Assembly (NCBI GenBank): GCA_039924425.1
Contig: JBDTAX010000199.1
Location: 1-21,454 of the forward strand
From: GCA-003244245 sp039924425
Lineage (GTDB): Bacteria > Actinomycetota > Actinomycetes > Mycobacteriales > Pseudonocardiaceae
Direction of reading: 5' to 3'
DNA length: 21,454 bases
Position numbers and translations under genes: made by a program. The notes under the pieces are model-generated. The model made no database searches. It had not been told where the DNA came from and worked only from the letters and a program-made list of their open reading frames with translations. Positions 1 through 6,668 of this stretch are shown here, in pieces (within the stretch, counting starts at the first letter, position 1; the number at the start of each line of letters is the position of its first letter).

Positions 1-92
1 CGGTCTGTGACGATCAACGAGACTCCGGCGCGGACTCGCGCGACCGCCTTGGACGGGTTCTGGTTAAGCTCCCGCAGGCCGATGGTTTCCAT
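1..92 (-). CDS. Phd/YefM-type antitoxin, 5' part only (runs off the window)
   Basis: Reading the minus strand from the ATG at 92 gives 30 codons that begin METIGLRELNQNPSKAVARV and continue into a segment ending SLIVTD before the window stops. The opening pattern (short strand, R-E-L-N-Q-N-P-S, then a helix rich in V, A and R) is the N-terminal DNA-binding fold of Phd/YefM antitoxins of type II toxin-antitoxin systems. These bind their own promoter and neutralise a toxin, usually Doc or a RelE/YoeB- or VapC-like RNase, encoded just downstream. That toxin gene would lie left of the window and is not visible. No clear Shine-Dalgarno is seen. A TTGGTG / 17 bp / TACCTT promoter could place the transcript start within a few bases of the ATG. 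The family call is by pattern only. Confidence 0.72.
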   Translation of the reverse strand, partial: METIGLRELNQNPSKAVARVRAGVSLIVTD

Positions 93-101
93 GCCACCAA
101 G

Positions 102-122
102 GTACCTACCTCATGTAGTTAC
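102..122. promoter_or_regulatory. Candidate operator upstream of the antitoxin
   Basis: The sequence gtacctac, five bases, gtagttac forms a dyad with seven of eight positions matching. It lies 10 to 30 bases upstream of the antitoxin start codon and overlaps its possible promoter. Phd/YefM antitoxins normally repress their own promoter by binding such palindromes. The assignment is inferred from position and symmetry. Confidence 0.4.
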
Positions 123-283
123 ACCAAGAAGTAGTCAGCCTGCTCGCGCTCGCGTTCTGCGCCTTCATCGGCTTCGGCGGTGCGGCGATGATGTTCATTT
201 ACAGCCTCCGCCCGGAGTTCTTCGGCGAGCATCAAGCCCGACTCCGCCATGAGCGAAGACACGCCAAGACTCTTAGGCACTAA
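113..283 (+). pseudogene. Tiny membrane protein ORF with a stop at codon 2
   Basis: The frame from 119 to the TAA at 281-283 has strong G/C bias at third positions. It encodes a hydrophobic segment (SLLALAFCAFIGFGGAAMMF) followed by a charged tail with FFGEHQARLRHERRHAKTLRH-like composition, which is typical of a small single-pass membrane protein. There is no ATG, GTG or TTG before the hydrophobic part. The only ATG that fits is at 113-115, with aagg 10 bases upstream, and it is followed directly by TAG at 116-118. One base change (CAG to TAG) would explain this, making it a freshly broken gene. A CTG start at 140 is the other possibility. I do not recognise the family. Confidence 0.4.
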
Positions 284-456
284 CCACTGGGCCATTGTGG
301 TGTCTGACTGTTATCAGTTCGTCACGAGGTTGCTCTAAACGGGTTACCACCAGTGGGTTCTTGCTTTTGAGCGCTTTCGTTGGTTCCATGATGCAGGCGT
401 GAGCAATGGGGGTCACGGATGCGGTTTCGGACAATCCGGACACGGTCGTGTAGCCG

Positions 457-876
457 ATGGTGACGACTGAGGATGCCCGCTGGCTTGCCGGCTACCTGCG
501 GAAGATGGTGTCGACCCGCCCCTCGGCCTGGGCCGGCAGCGAGGTGACCCTGTCTCAGCTGATCGCGCTGCACATCATCAGCGCGAAGGCCCCGATGACG
601 CTGCTCTCGCTGTCTGAAGCGTTAGGCACCCGGCCACCGGCCACCAGCGCGATGGTCGATCGGCTCGCTCGGGCTGGGCTGGTCCGCCGCACGCCGGACC
701 CCACTGACCTGCGGCGGGTCATGTTAGCCGTGACCAGCACGGCGGCCCAGATGATCGGCAAGATCGACCCTGACACCGCTCGGCGCCTGCAAACGGTGCT
801 GACCACCATGGGTTCGGCCGCTCAGCGCGTGCTCACCGAGGTGCTCAAGGACACCGCGCGGCGGCTGTCTCGCTAG
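457..876 (+). CDS. MarR-family transcriptional regulator
   Basis: A 139-residue protein of the usual MarR size. Residues about 30-95 form the winged helix-turn-helix: a helix with TLSQLIALHII, the SLSEALGTRPPATSAMVDRL positioning and recognition helices, and the wing with RRTPDPTDLRRVMLAVT (the D-x-x-D-x-R-R wing signature). Flanking helices supply the dimer interface. An in-frame TAG at 451-453 fixes the start at ATG 457 or the adjacent GTG 460, and no good Shine-Dalgarno precedes either. MarR dimers repress nearby or divergent genes and are released by small phenolic or oxidant signals. The target is not evident here, although the peptidase just downstream on the same strand is a candidate for co-expression. 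Confidence 0.85.
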   Translation: MVTTEDARWLAGYLRKMVSTRPSAWAGSEVTLSQLIALHIISAKAPMTLLSLSEALGTRPPATSAMVDRLARAGLVRRTPDPTDLRRVMLAVTSTAAQMIGKIDPDTARRLQTVLTTMGSAAQRVLTEVLKDTARRLSR

Positions 877-898
877 CTGACACCAAGTCACGGACGGC

Positions 899-930
899 AA
901 TGCCAACTGGGTGAACGCCCATGCGGCATT
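899..930 (+). terminator. Hairpin after the MarR gene
   Basis: The sequence aatgcc aac tggg tgaacg ccca tgc ggcatt folds into a stem of 6 plus 4 base pairs with a symmetrical 3x3 internal loop. It lies 22 bases after the MarR stop codon. It has no T-run, which is common for actinobacterial terminators. It covers 921, the earliest in-frame ATG of the following peptidase. Confidence 0.4.
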
Positions 931-950
931 ATCATGGGGTGCACGCAGCC

Positions 951-2849
951 GTGAGCGTCCCTGATGTTTTGTTCCACGACCCGAGTTCGGAAGCCCGCTG
1001 GCGGGCCCGGTTCACCGCACCCCGGATCAGCCTGCCGCAATGGGCTCGCGACGCCCCCGATCGGTGCCTCTACCTCTCCAATGCCTCGGGCACGTGGGAG
1101 GCCTACGCCTGGGACCGCTGCACCGGGACGCACCGGCAGGTCACCGACCGACCGCACGGCACCCACGTCGCCACCGTGACGCCCGACGGTGAGCAGGTGT
1201 GGTGGTTCGCGGACATCGGCGGCGACGAGTTCGGCAGCTGGGTGTGCGAACCCTTCGGCGGGCGGCCCGTTGGCGAGCAGTCCCAGCTGGCCGTGCCGGG
1301 CACCACGCCTGGCTACCCGGCCGGGCTGGATCTCGGCCGGCGGACCGCCGCGGTGGGCATCACCACCGACGAGGCCACCACGGTGTGGATCGCGCGGGAG
1401 GGCACCGCCGCGGTCGTCTACCGCAGCGAGCACGACGCCGGGGTGGGTGCCCTGTCCCACGACGAGCGACTGCTCGCGATCATGCATTCCGAGCACGGCG
1501 ATTCCCGCCACCCCGCGATCCGGGTGCTGCGCACGAGTGGGGACACCGCCAGTGTGCCGGTCGCCGAGAAGTGGGACGGCCCGGGCAAGGGTTTGGAGGT
1601 GCTCGGCTTCGCGCCCCTCGAGGGTGACCCCCGGCTGCTGCTCGCCCACGAGCGCCACGGCCGTCAAGAGTTGCTGATCTGGGACGTCGCGGCGGACACC
1701 GAGATCGAGCTCGCCCTGAAGCTGCCCGGCGAGCTGACCGCCGACTGGTACCCCGACGGCGCCGCGCTGCTCGTCGTGCACCAGCACGCGGCCCGTTCCA
1801 CGCTGTACCGATACCAGCTGTCGACCGGTGAGCTGACCGAGCTGCCGGTGCCCCTCGGCACGCTCGACGGTGCGGCGGTCCGCCCGGATGGCACCGTCGA
1901 GTACGCCTGGTCCAGTGCCGCCCAGCCACCGACCATCCGCGTGCTGCACCCCGATGGCACCGATCGTGCGCTGCTCGGGCCCCGAGGTGCGCCAGCACCC
2001 TGCTCGCAACCGCTGACCGACCAGTTCGTGTCGACCGCGCACGGCCCCGTGCACACCCTGGTGGCCACCCCCGAAGGTGCCTCCGAGGATCCGCTGCCCA
2101 CTGTGTTCCTGCTGCACGGCGGGCCGCACATCGCCGACGAGGACCGCTTCTGCGCGATCCGGGCGCTCTGGCTGGACGCGGGTTTCGCTGTGGTGCACGT
2201 CAACTACCGCGGCTCGACCGGCTACGGCTGCGCCTGGCGCGACGCGATCGAGGGCCGCCCTGGGCTGACCGAGTTGGAAGACCTCGCCGCCGTGCATGAC
2301 TGGGCGATCTCCAGCGGGCTTGCCGACCCGGCGGGGTGTGTGTTGGAAGGCTGGTCCTGGGGCGGCTACCTGGTCCTGCTCGCTCTCGGTACCCAACCCC
2401 AGCGGTGGGCGGCCGGGGTGGCCGGGGTCCCGGTGGCCGACTACCTGGCCGCCTACGCTGATGAGATGGAGCCGCTACGGGCCTTTGACCGGGCTCTGTT
2501 CGGAGGCTCACCCGAGGAGGTGCCCGAGATCTACCGGAAGGCGTCCCCGATCACCTATGCGGCCGACGTGCGCGCCCCGATGCTGCTCCTGGCCGGGGAG
2601 AACGACCCGCGCTGCCCGATCCGTCAAATCGACAACTATCTCGCCCGGCTCACCGATCTCGACAAGCCGCACCAGTGCTACCGCTACGACTCGGGGCACG
2701 GGTCTTTGGTGGTGGCCGAGACCTTGCGGCACTTCGCCGCTGAGGTGGCGTTCGCCCGCGACGTGCTCGCTAGTAGCTCCATTGCCGGCTCAGCCGGCGG
2801 TACTAGCTCCATTGCCGGCTCAGCCGGCGGTACGCGTTCAGCGGTCTGA
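951..2849 (+). CDS. S9-family (prolyl oligopeptidase-type) serine peptidase
   Basis: A 632-residue protein from GTG 951 (642 if ATG 921 is used; I prefer 951 because a hairpin covers 921). The N-terminal 370 residues or so show repeated short strands of the type expected from a beta-propeller (segments such as HVATVTPDGEQVWWFAD). The C-terminal alpha/beta hydrolase has an oxyanion-type HGGPH, the nucleophile motif GWSWGG (Ser 469), Asp 552 in ENDPRCP and His 583 in SGHGS, so the triad is complete. These enzymes cleave short peptides after proline or related residues in the cytoplasm. No signal peptide is seen. The C-terminus carries two copies of a SSIAGSAGGT segment from a DNA tandem repeat. 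Lipase/esterase activity cannot be excluded from sequence. Confidence 0.88.
   Translation: MSVPDVLFHDPSSEARWRARFTAPRISLPQWARDAPDRCLYLSNASGTWEAYAWDRCTGTHRQVTDRPHGTHVATVTPDGEQVWWFADIGGDEFGSWVCEPFGGRPVGEQSQLAVPGTTPGYPAGLDLGRRTAAVGITTDEATTVWIAREGTAAVVYRSEHDAGVGALSHDERLLAIMHSEHGDSRHPAIRVLRTSGDTASVPVAEKWDGPGKGLEVLGFAPLEGDPRLLLAHERHGRQELLIWDVAADTEIELALKLPGELTADWYPDGAALLVVHQHAARSTLYRYQLSTGELTELPVPLGTLDGAAVRPDGTVEYAWSSAAQPPTIRVLHPDGTDRALLGPRGAPAPCSQPLTDQFVSTAHGPVHTLVATPEGASEDPLPTVFLLHGGPHIADEDRFCAIRALWLDAGFAVVHVNYRGSTGYGCAWRDAIEGRPGLTELEDLAAVHDWAISSGLADPAGCVLEGWSWGGYLVLLALGTQPQRWAAGVAGVPVADYLAAYADEMEPLRAFDRALFGGSPEEVPEIYRKASPITYAADVRAPMLLLAGENDPRCPIRQIDNYLARLTDLDKPHQCYRYDSGHGSLVVAETLRHFAAEVAFARDVLASSSIAGSAGGTSSIAGSAGGTRSAV
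2774..2833 (+). repeat. Perfect 2 x 30-bp tandem repeat inside the peptidase 3' end
   Basis: Bases 2774-2803 and 2804-2833 are identical 30-mers starting tagctccattgccggctc. Each contains a dyad, gccggct-c-agccggc. The duplication is a multiple of three, so the peptidase frame is kept and ten residues are duplicated at its C-terminal tail, beyond the catalytic domain. This looks like a recent slippage event. Confidence 0.95.
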
Positions 2850-2927
2850 TTGCGGCCGGGTGGGCGTTACCCTTGGTCAACACGGCGGTAATGCCGATGG
2901 CGCACGCTTGACCAGGAGGTGGTCACT

Positions 2928-3998
2928 GTGACCCTGTGGCGGTTGCACGTCGACGTGGCCGACCAACCCGGCCGACTGGGCGCGCTCGCCGGGGTGATCG
3001 GTGGCCGCGGGGCGAACATCGTCTCCCTGCATGTGGTCGGGGAACCGGCCCAAGACGGGGCGGTGACCGATGAGCTGCTGGTCCGGGTGCCGCCGCAACT
3101 CTCGGTGCCGGTGCTGGTGGAAACCATCGAGGCCGCTGGGTTCCGGGTCACGGTCGTGGTGCAGGCCGACGCGCAGGCGCTGGCCGATCCGGTGAGCACC
3201 GCGCTGGCGCTGGCGCACTGCGTGGCGGTCGACCCGGGCAGCGCCGCGCGAGCGGTGGCGGCCCTGCTGCGTGCCGAGCTGGCCGGGGACGGCGCACCAC
3301 CCACCGCGCATCACGCCGAGGTTGGCACCGGTGCGGCGCGGGTGCGGCTGCGACGCGGCTGGCCGTTCACCGCCACCGAGATCTCCCGGGCCGCGGCGCT
3401 GCTCGAGCTCGCCGGGTCCACTGAAGGGCGGGTGCCCGCGCCGGCTCGCGCCAGCGTGCAGCTGACTGACGGGTCTGAGGTGGTCCTGCGAGCCGCGACA
3501 GCCGCGGACGCGCCGCTGGTCGCCGCGCTGCATGCGCGCTGCTCCCCGCACACCCGCGCGCTGCGTTCGCTGCCCACCAGGCCGGTCCTTACCGCCGCGC
3601 TGCTGGCGCAACTGATCGGCGCCGACGGATCCGCCAGCGTGCTCGCGGTGACCACCGATGGTGGTGCCGCAATCGGGCTGGCGAACCTGGTCTGCACCGG
3701 AGCGGGCACGGCCGAAGTGGCTCTGCTGGTCGAGGACGCCTGGCAAGGCCGGGGAGTAGGCACTGCGCTGGCCCGCAAGCTGGTGGAGCTGGCCCGGATC
3801 GATCAAGTCACCGAGCTCACCGCGATGTCGCAGGCCGGCAACGGCGCGCTGACCCGGGTGTTGCGCCGGGCCGGGCTGCGCCCGCGCGGCCGGTTGGAGG
3901 CAGGCGCGCTGCGGGTCCGGGCCGAGCTGCTCCCCACTGAACCTCACCCGAGCGTCGAGTCCGACCCGAACGCACCGACCCGGGTTAGCCTGGCCTAA
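2928..3998 (+). CDS. ACT-GNAT fusion acetyltransferase
   Basis: A 356-residue protein. GTG 2928 is chosen because AGGAGG at 2914-2919 lies 8 bases upstream; the earlier GTG at 2919 overlaps that site. Residues 4-75 form an ACT domain (WRLHVDVADQPGRLGALAGV, then GANIVSLHV), a small-molecule, usually amino-acid, binding module. Residues about 183-340 form a GNAT domain with an acetyl-CoA loop QGRGVG near 273-278. Actinomycetes have protein lysine acetyltransferases of this architecture (the AAPatA group), which are allosterically controlled by amino acids and act on acetyl-CoA synthetase. This protein may be one, but the 100-residue linker region resembles a second degenerate ACT-like unit and the substrate is unknown. 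Its stop overlaps the stop of the convergent reductase gene. Confidence 0.8.
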   Translation: MTLWRLHVDVADQPGRLGALAGVIGGRGANIVSLHVVGEPAQDGAVTDELLVRVPPQLSVPVLVETIEAAGFRVTVVVQADAQALADPVSTALALAHCVAVDPGSAARAVAALLRAELAGDGAPPTAHHAEVGTGAARVRLRRGWPFTATEISRAAALLELAGSTEGRVPAPARASVQLTDGSEVVLRAATAADAPLVAALHARCSPHTRALRSLPTRPVLTAALLAQLIGADGSASVLAVTTDGGAAIGLANLVCTGAGTAEVALLVEDAWQGRGVGTALARKLVELARIDQVTELTAMSQAGNGALTRVLRRAGLRPRGRLEAGALRVRAELLPTEPHPSVESDPNAPTRVSLA

Positions 3999-4555
3999 CC
4001 TCGGTGGTCTTGCGCGAACTGCACCACCTGCTCCCCGATCGTGCGCAGCGTGCGGTCGACCGCGGGATCGGACGGGATGCCGCGGTCATCGAAGCGCACC
4101 TGCGCGGAATTCAGCGCCGCTCCCAATGGCGTGGGCCAGCCGCGCAGCGCGTGCACGATCGAGCGCAGCGCGCCCAGCGTGGTCACCGCCGCCTGCCAGC
4201 CCAGCGCCATGGCCACGCAGCCGACCGCCCGCCCGTCCAGGTAGGGCCGAGGGTCGGCCCGCAGATCCTCGACGTAGTCCAGCGCGTTTTTCACCAATCC
4301 GGACACGGTGCCGTGATAACCCGGTGAGACCAGCACCACGCCATCCGCCTCGCGCAACGCGTCCACCAGGCGGTGCGCCACCGGGCCGCGCTCAGCCGCC
4401 GCCGGGTCGTAGAACGGCAGGATCAGGTCCGTCCCGGTGATCGCGACAGTCTCGGCGCCGGCGAGGCGGGCACTGCGCAGAACCACGCTCAGCGCCCGCT
4501 CCGACTGCGAGTCCTCGCGCATCGAACCGCCGATGCCGACCACGGTGAGCCCCAT
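3995..4555 (-). CDS. NADPH-dependent FMN reductase (flavodoxin-like fold)
   Basis: A 186-residue protein. The phosphate-binding loop GSMREDSQSERAL lies at about residues 10-22. The second family motif, SPGYHGTVSGLVKNALDYV, lies near 76-94 and corresponds to the S-P-E-Y-x-x-S-x-P/S-x-x-x-K-N-A-x-D signature of SsuE/ArsH/chromate-reductase-type enzymes. The expected role is reduction of FMN or quinone-like acceptors with NADPH in the cytosol. The start is ATG 4555. The gene is convergent with the ACT-GNAT gene and the two stop codons share bases 3996-3997. It lies downstream of catalase but is separated from it by a strong hairpin, so it is probably transcribed independently or by read-through. 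Confidence 0.87.
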   Translation of the reverse strand: MGLTVVGIGGSMREDSQSERALSVVLRSARLAGAETVAITGTDLILPFYDPAAAERGPVAHRLVDALREADGVVLVSPGYHGTVSGLVKNALDYVEDLRADPRPYLDGRAVGCVAMALGWQAAVTTLGALRSIVHALRGWPTPLGAALNSAQVRFDDRGIPSDPAVDRTLRTIGEQVVQFAQDHRG

Positions 4556-4573
4556 GGTGTTGACCTTACGACG

Positions 4574-4609
4574 CGATGGCCCGCCACCCCCAGGGGTGCC
4601 GGGCCATCG
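4574..4609 (-). terminator. Strong hairpin after catalase
   Basis: Arms cgatggcccg (4574-4583) and cgggccatcg (4600-4609) pair perfectly over 10 bp. Beyond one C-C mismatch the stem continues with cacccc/ggggtg. It sits 15 bases past the catalase stop codon. It lacks a T-run, but its position makes it the likely terminator of the fur-catalase transcript. Confidence 0.75.
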
Positions 4610-4624
4610 TCTGTCGCCCTCGGG

Positions 4625-6148
4625 TCAGGCCTTGGCCTGCGCGCCCGAGCGCGCCGGGTTGGCTTGCTTGGCCGCCTTCGGGTCCAGTTCGGTCTGCTTG
4701 GCGCGCACACCCTGCTCGACCCGGTCGCCCAGATCCTTGTCGACGTTGCGCCAGTACTCGAACGCCCGTTTCAGGACCGGCTCGCTCACGGCGTTGAGCA
4801 GATGGCCAACGATGTTGTCCACCAGCCGCCCGCGGGCGGCGTCGTCAAGCACCTCGCGGACCATGGTGCCCGCCTGGCCCCAGTCGTCGTCTTCGGCATG
4901 GGGGGGGTAGGCGGCATGCATCATGTGCCCCTCGGTGTGCCACCCCGCCGGCTCGCCGTAGCGCGCGGTGTCGGCCTGCGGACCGCCCTTGGAGTTCGGC
5001 GCGTACACCGGGTCCGAGACGTTGTGGTAACGCATCTGACCGTCTTTGCTGTAGCTGTGCACCGGCGATTGTGGCGCGTTCACCGGCAGTTGTTGGTAGT
5101 TCACGCCGATGCGATGACGGTGGGCGTCGGCGTAGGCGAATAGCCGCCCGAGCAGCATCTTGTCCGGGCTTGGGCCGATGCCCGGCACGAGGTTGTTGGG
5201 CTGGAACGCCGCCTGCTCGATCTCGGTGTGGTAATCACTCGGGTTGCGGTCCAGCGTCATTCGGCCGACCTCAATGAACGGGTAGTCGCTGTGCGGCCAC
5301 ACCTTGGTCAGGTCGAACGGGTTGAACCGGTAGGTCTCGGCGTCCTCGAACGGCATGATCTGCATCTTGAGGGTCCAGCTGGGGTACTCGCCCTTGTCGA
5401 TGTGCTCGTACAGGTCGCGAGTGTGGTAATCGGTATCCATCGAGGCCATCTGGTCTGCCTCATCCTGGGTGAAGCACTCGACACCCTGGTTGGTTATGAA
5501 ATGATATTTGACCCAGAACTTCTCGCCGGCAGCGTTGACCCACATGTAGGTGTGGCTGGAGTAGCCGTTCATGTGCCGCCAGGTGCGTGGGATGCCGCGG
5601 TCCCCCATCAACCAGGTGACCTGGTGGGCCGACTCCGGGGACAGCGTCCAGAAGTCCCATTGCATATCGTGGTCACGTAGGTTGTTATCGGCGCGGCGCT
5701 TCTGGGAGCGGATGAAGTGCTGGAACTTCATCGGGTCCCGGATGAAGAACACCGGGGTGTTGTTGCCGACCATGTCGTAGTTGCCCTCGGTCGTGTAGAA
5801 CTTGAGGGCGAAACCGCGGGGATCGCGCCACGTGTCGGGGCTGCCGCGCTCGCCGGCCACCGTGGAGAACCGGGCCAGCATGTCGGTCTTGGTACCCGGC
5901 TGGAACACCGCGGCTTTGGTGTAAGCGCTGACGTCGTTCGTCACCTCGAAGTGACCGAAGGCGCCGCCGCCTTTCGCGTGCGGCTGGCGTTCCGGGATGC
6001 GCTCGCGGTTGAACTGCGCCATCTGCTCGATGAGGTAGTGATCCTGGAGCAGGATCGGTCCGTCCGGGCCGGCGGTGAGCGAGTGCTCGTCACTCGCGAC
6101 CGGGATACCGGCATCCGTCGTCGTCGGCTTGGGTTGTGTGCCGGTCAC
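4625..6148 (-). CDS. katA: Monofunctional haem catalase
   Basis: A 507-residue protein, the length of small-subunit (clade 3-like) catalases, which convert hydrogen peroxide to water and oxygen. The distal His 57 is in RIPERQPHAKGGGAFG. The catalytic Asn lies in MVGNNTPVFFIRD (129/130). The proximal haem ligand Tyr 339, with Arg 335, is in RLFAYADAHRHRIG. All active-site residues are present. The start is GTG 6148, with AGGAGG seven bases upstream inside the preceding Fur gene. The GTGA overlap with the Fur stop implies translational coupling. The C-terminus ends in a K/A-rich tail. The Fur-catalase pairing resembles catR-catA of Streptomyces, where the repressor releases catalase under peroxide. 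Confidence 0.96.
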   Translation of the reverse strand: MTGTQPKPTTTDAGIPVASDEHSLTAGPDGPILLQDHYLIEQMAQFNRERIPERQPHAKGGGAFGHFEVTNDVSAYTKAAVFQPGTKTDMLARFSTVAGERGSPDTWRDPRGFALKFYTTEGNYDMVGNNTPVFFIRDPMKFQHFIRSQKRRADNNLRDHDMQWDFWTLSPESAHQVTWLMGDRGIPRTWRHMNGYSSHTYMWVNAAGEKFWVKYHFITNQGVECFTQDEADQMASMDTDYHTRDLYEHIDKGEYPSWTLKMQIMPFEDAETYRFNPFDLTKVWPHSDYPFIEVGRMTLDRNPSDYHTEIEQAAFQPNNLVPGIGPSPDKMLLGRLFAYADAHRHRIGVNYQQLPVNAPQSPVHSYSKDGQMRYHNVSDPVYAPNSKGGPQADTARYGEPAGWHTEGHMMHAAYPPHAEDDDWGQAGTMVREVLDDAARGRLVDNIVGHLLNAVSEPVLKRAFEYWRNVDKDLGDRVEQGVRAKQTELDPKAAKQANPARSGAQAKA

Positions 6149-6600
6149 TGTGGTGCCTCCTGGTGGTTTGTCGGTAGTTGTTGGGCTTGCTGGCAGCTGG
6201 GGCAGATTCCCCAGAACACCACCTCGGCCTCGTCGAGCAGGTAATCATGATCATCACTGGGAGTCAGGCATGGACGTACGTTAACGGCGCAGTCGACGTC
6301 CTCGGTGCGCCCGCAGGAGCGACACACCACATGGTGGTGGTTGTCACCGGTCCGGCGCTCGAACCGGGCTGGATGCCCGGCCGGCTCGACCCGGCGCACC
6401 AGCCCCACCGCGGTACAGGCGGCCAGCACGTCGTAGACAGTCTGAGTGGAGATCGATCCCAGCCGCAGCGACACCCCGGATCGAATCTGCTCGGCGGTGG
6501 TGTGCGGGTGCTCGGCCAACCACCGCAGCACGCACTGGCGGGGCGCGGTCACCCGCAGCCCCGCCTGGCGGAGCTGCTGGCAGATGTCTGACGAGGTCAT
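6145..6600 (-). CDS. Fur-family (FurA/CatR-type) peroxide-responsive repressor
   Basis: A 151-residue protein with an N-terminal winged helix (residues about 5-80; recognition region with SISTQTVYDVLAAC). The C-terminal dimerisation and metal domain has the HHH cluster at 88-90 and two zinc-type CxxC pairs, C93/C96 and C133/C136. This is the standard Fur/PerR layout. Its gene overlaps the catalase start by four bases, so its job is almost certainly peroxide-sensing control of catalase and of itself. The ATG at 6600 is only a few bases from the predicted transcript start, so the mRNA is nearly leaderless, as reported for mycobacterial furA. A matching operator lies upstream at 6622-6645. Confidence 0.93.
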   Translation of the reverse strand: MTSSDICQQLRQAGLRVTAPRQCVLRWLAEHPHTTAEQIRSGVSLRLGSISTQTVYDVLAACTAVGLVRRVEPAGHPARFERRTGDNHHHVVCRSCGRTEDVDCAVNVRPCLTPSDDHDYLLDEAEVVFWGICPSCQQAQQLPTNHQEAPQ

Positions 6601-6609
6601 GGCTCAGCC

Positions 6610-6645
6610 ACTATCCCAGAGTTATCTGGAATGAGTCAAGAAAGG
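6610..6645 (-). promoter_or_regulatory. FurA-type operator and promoter of fur-catalase
   Basis: On the minus strand, cctttcttgactcattccagataa (plus 6622-6645) closely resembles, from memory, the AT-rich operator in front of mycobacterial and streptomycete furA genes (core cttgact-n2-ttccaga). The -35 TTGACT (plus 6634-6639) is inside it. A -10-like GATAGT (plus 6610-6615) follows after 18 bp, placing the start of transcription about three to four bases before the ATG at 6600. Repressor bound here would block RNA polymerase directly. Confidence 0.75.
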
Positions 6646-6668
6646 GTACCTAGTCGGTAAGCGCCCGG

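Noticed and set aside
7..252. 81-codon plus-strand frame at the left edge
   Set aside because: It is antisense to the recognisable antitoxin start and shows no domain; the coding signal from 119 on is in another frame.
284..354. Inverted ccactgg / ccagtgg pair before the MarR gene
   Set aside because: Seven-base arms about 60 bases apart with no other support.
888..2396. 502-codon frame antisense to the S9 peptidase
   Set aside because: Low-complexity composition typical of an antisense shadow in high-GC DNA; the sense strand has a complete catalytic triad.
2877..3947. Long open frame (356 codons) antisense to the ACT-GNAT gene
   Set aside because: It mirrors the high G/C third-position bias of the sense gene and is Arg/Gly/Gln-rich with no domain; it is a shadow frame.
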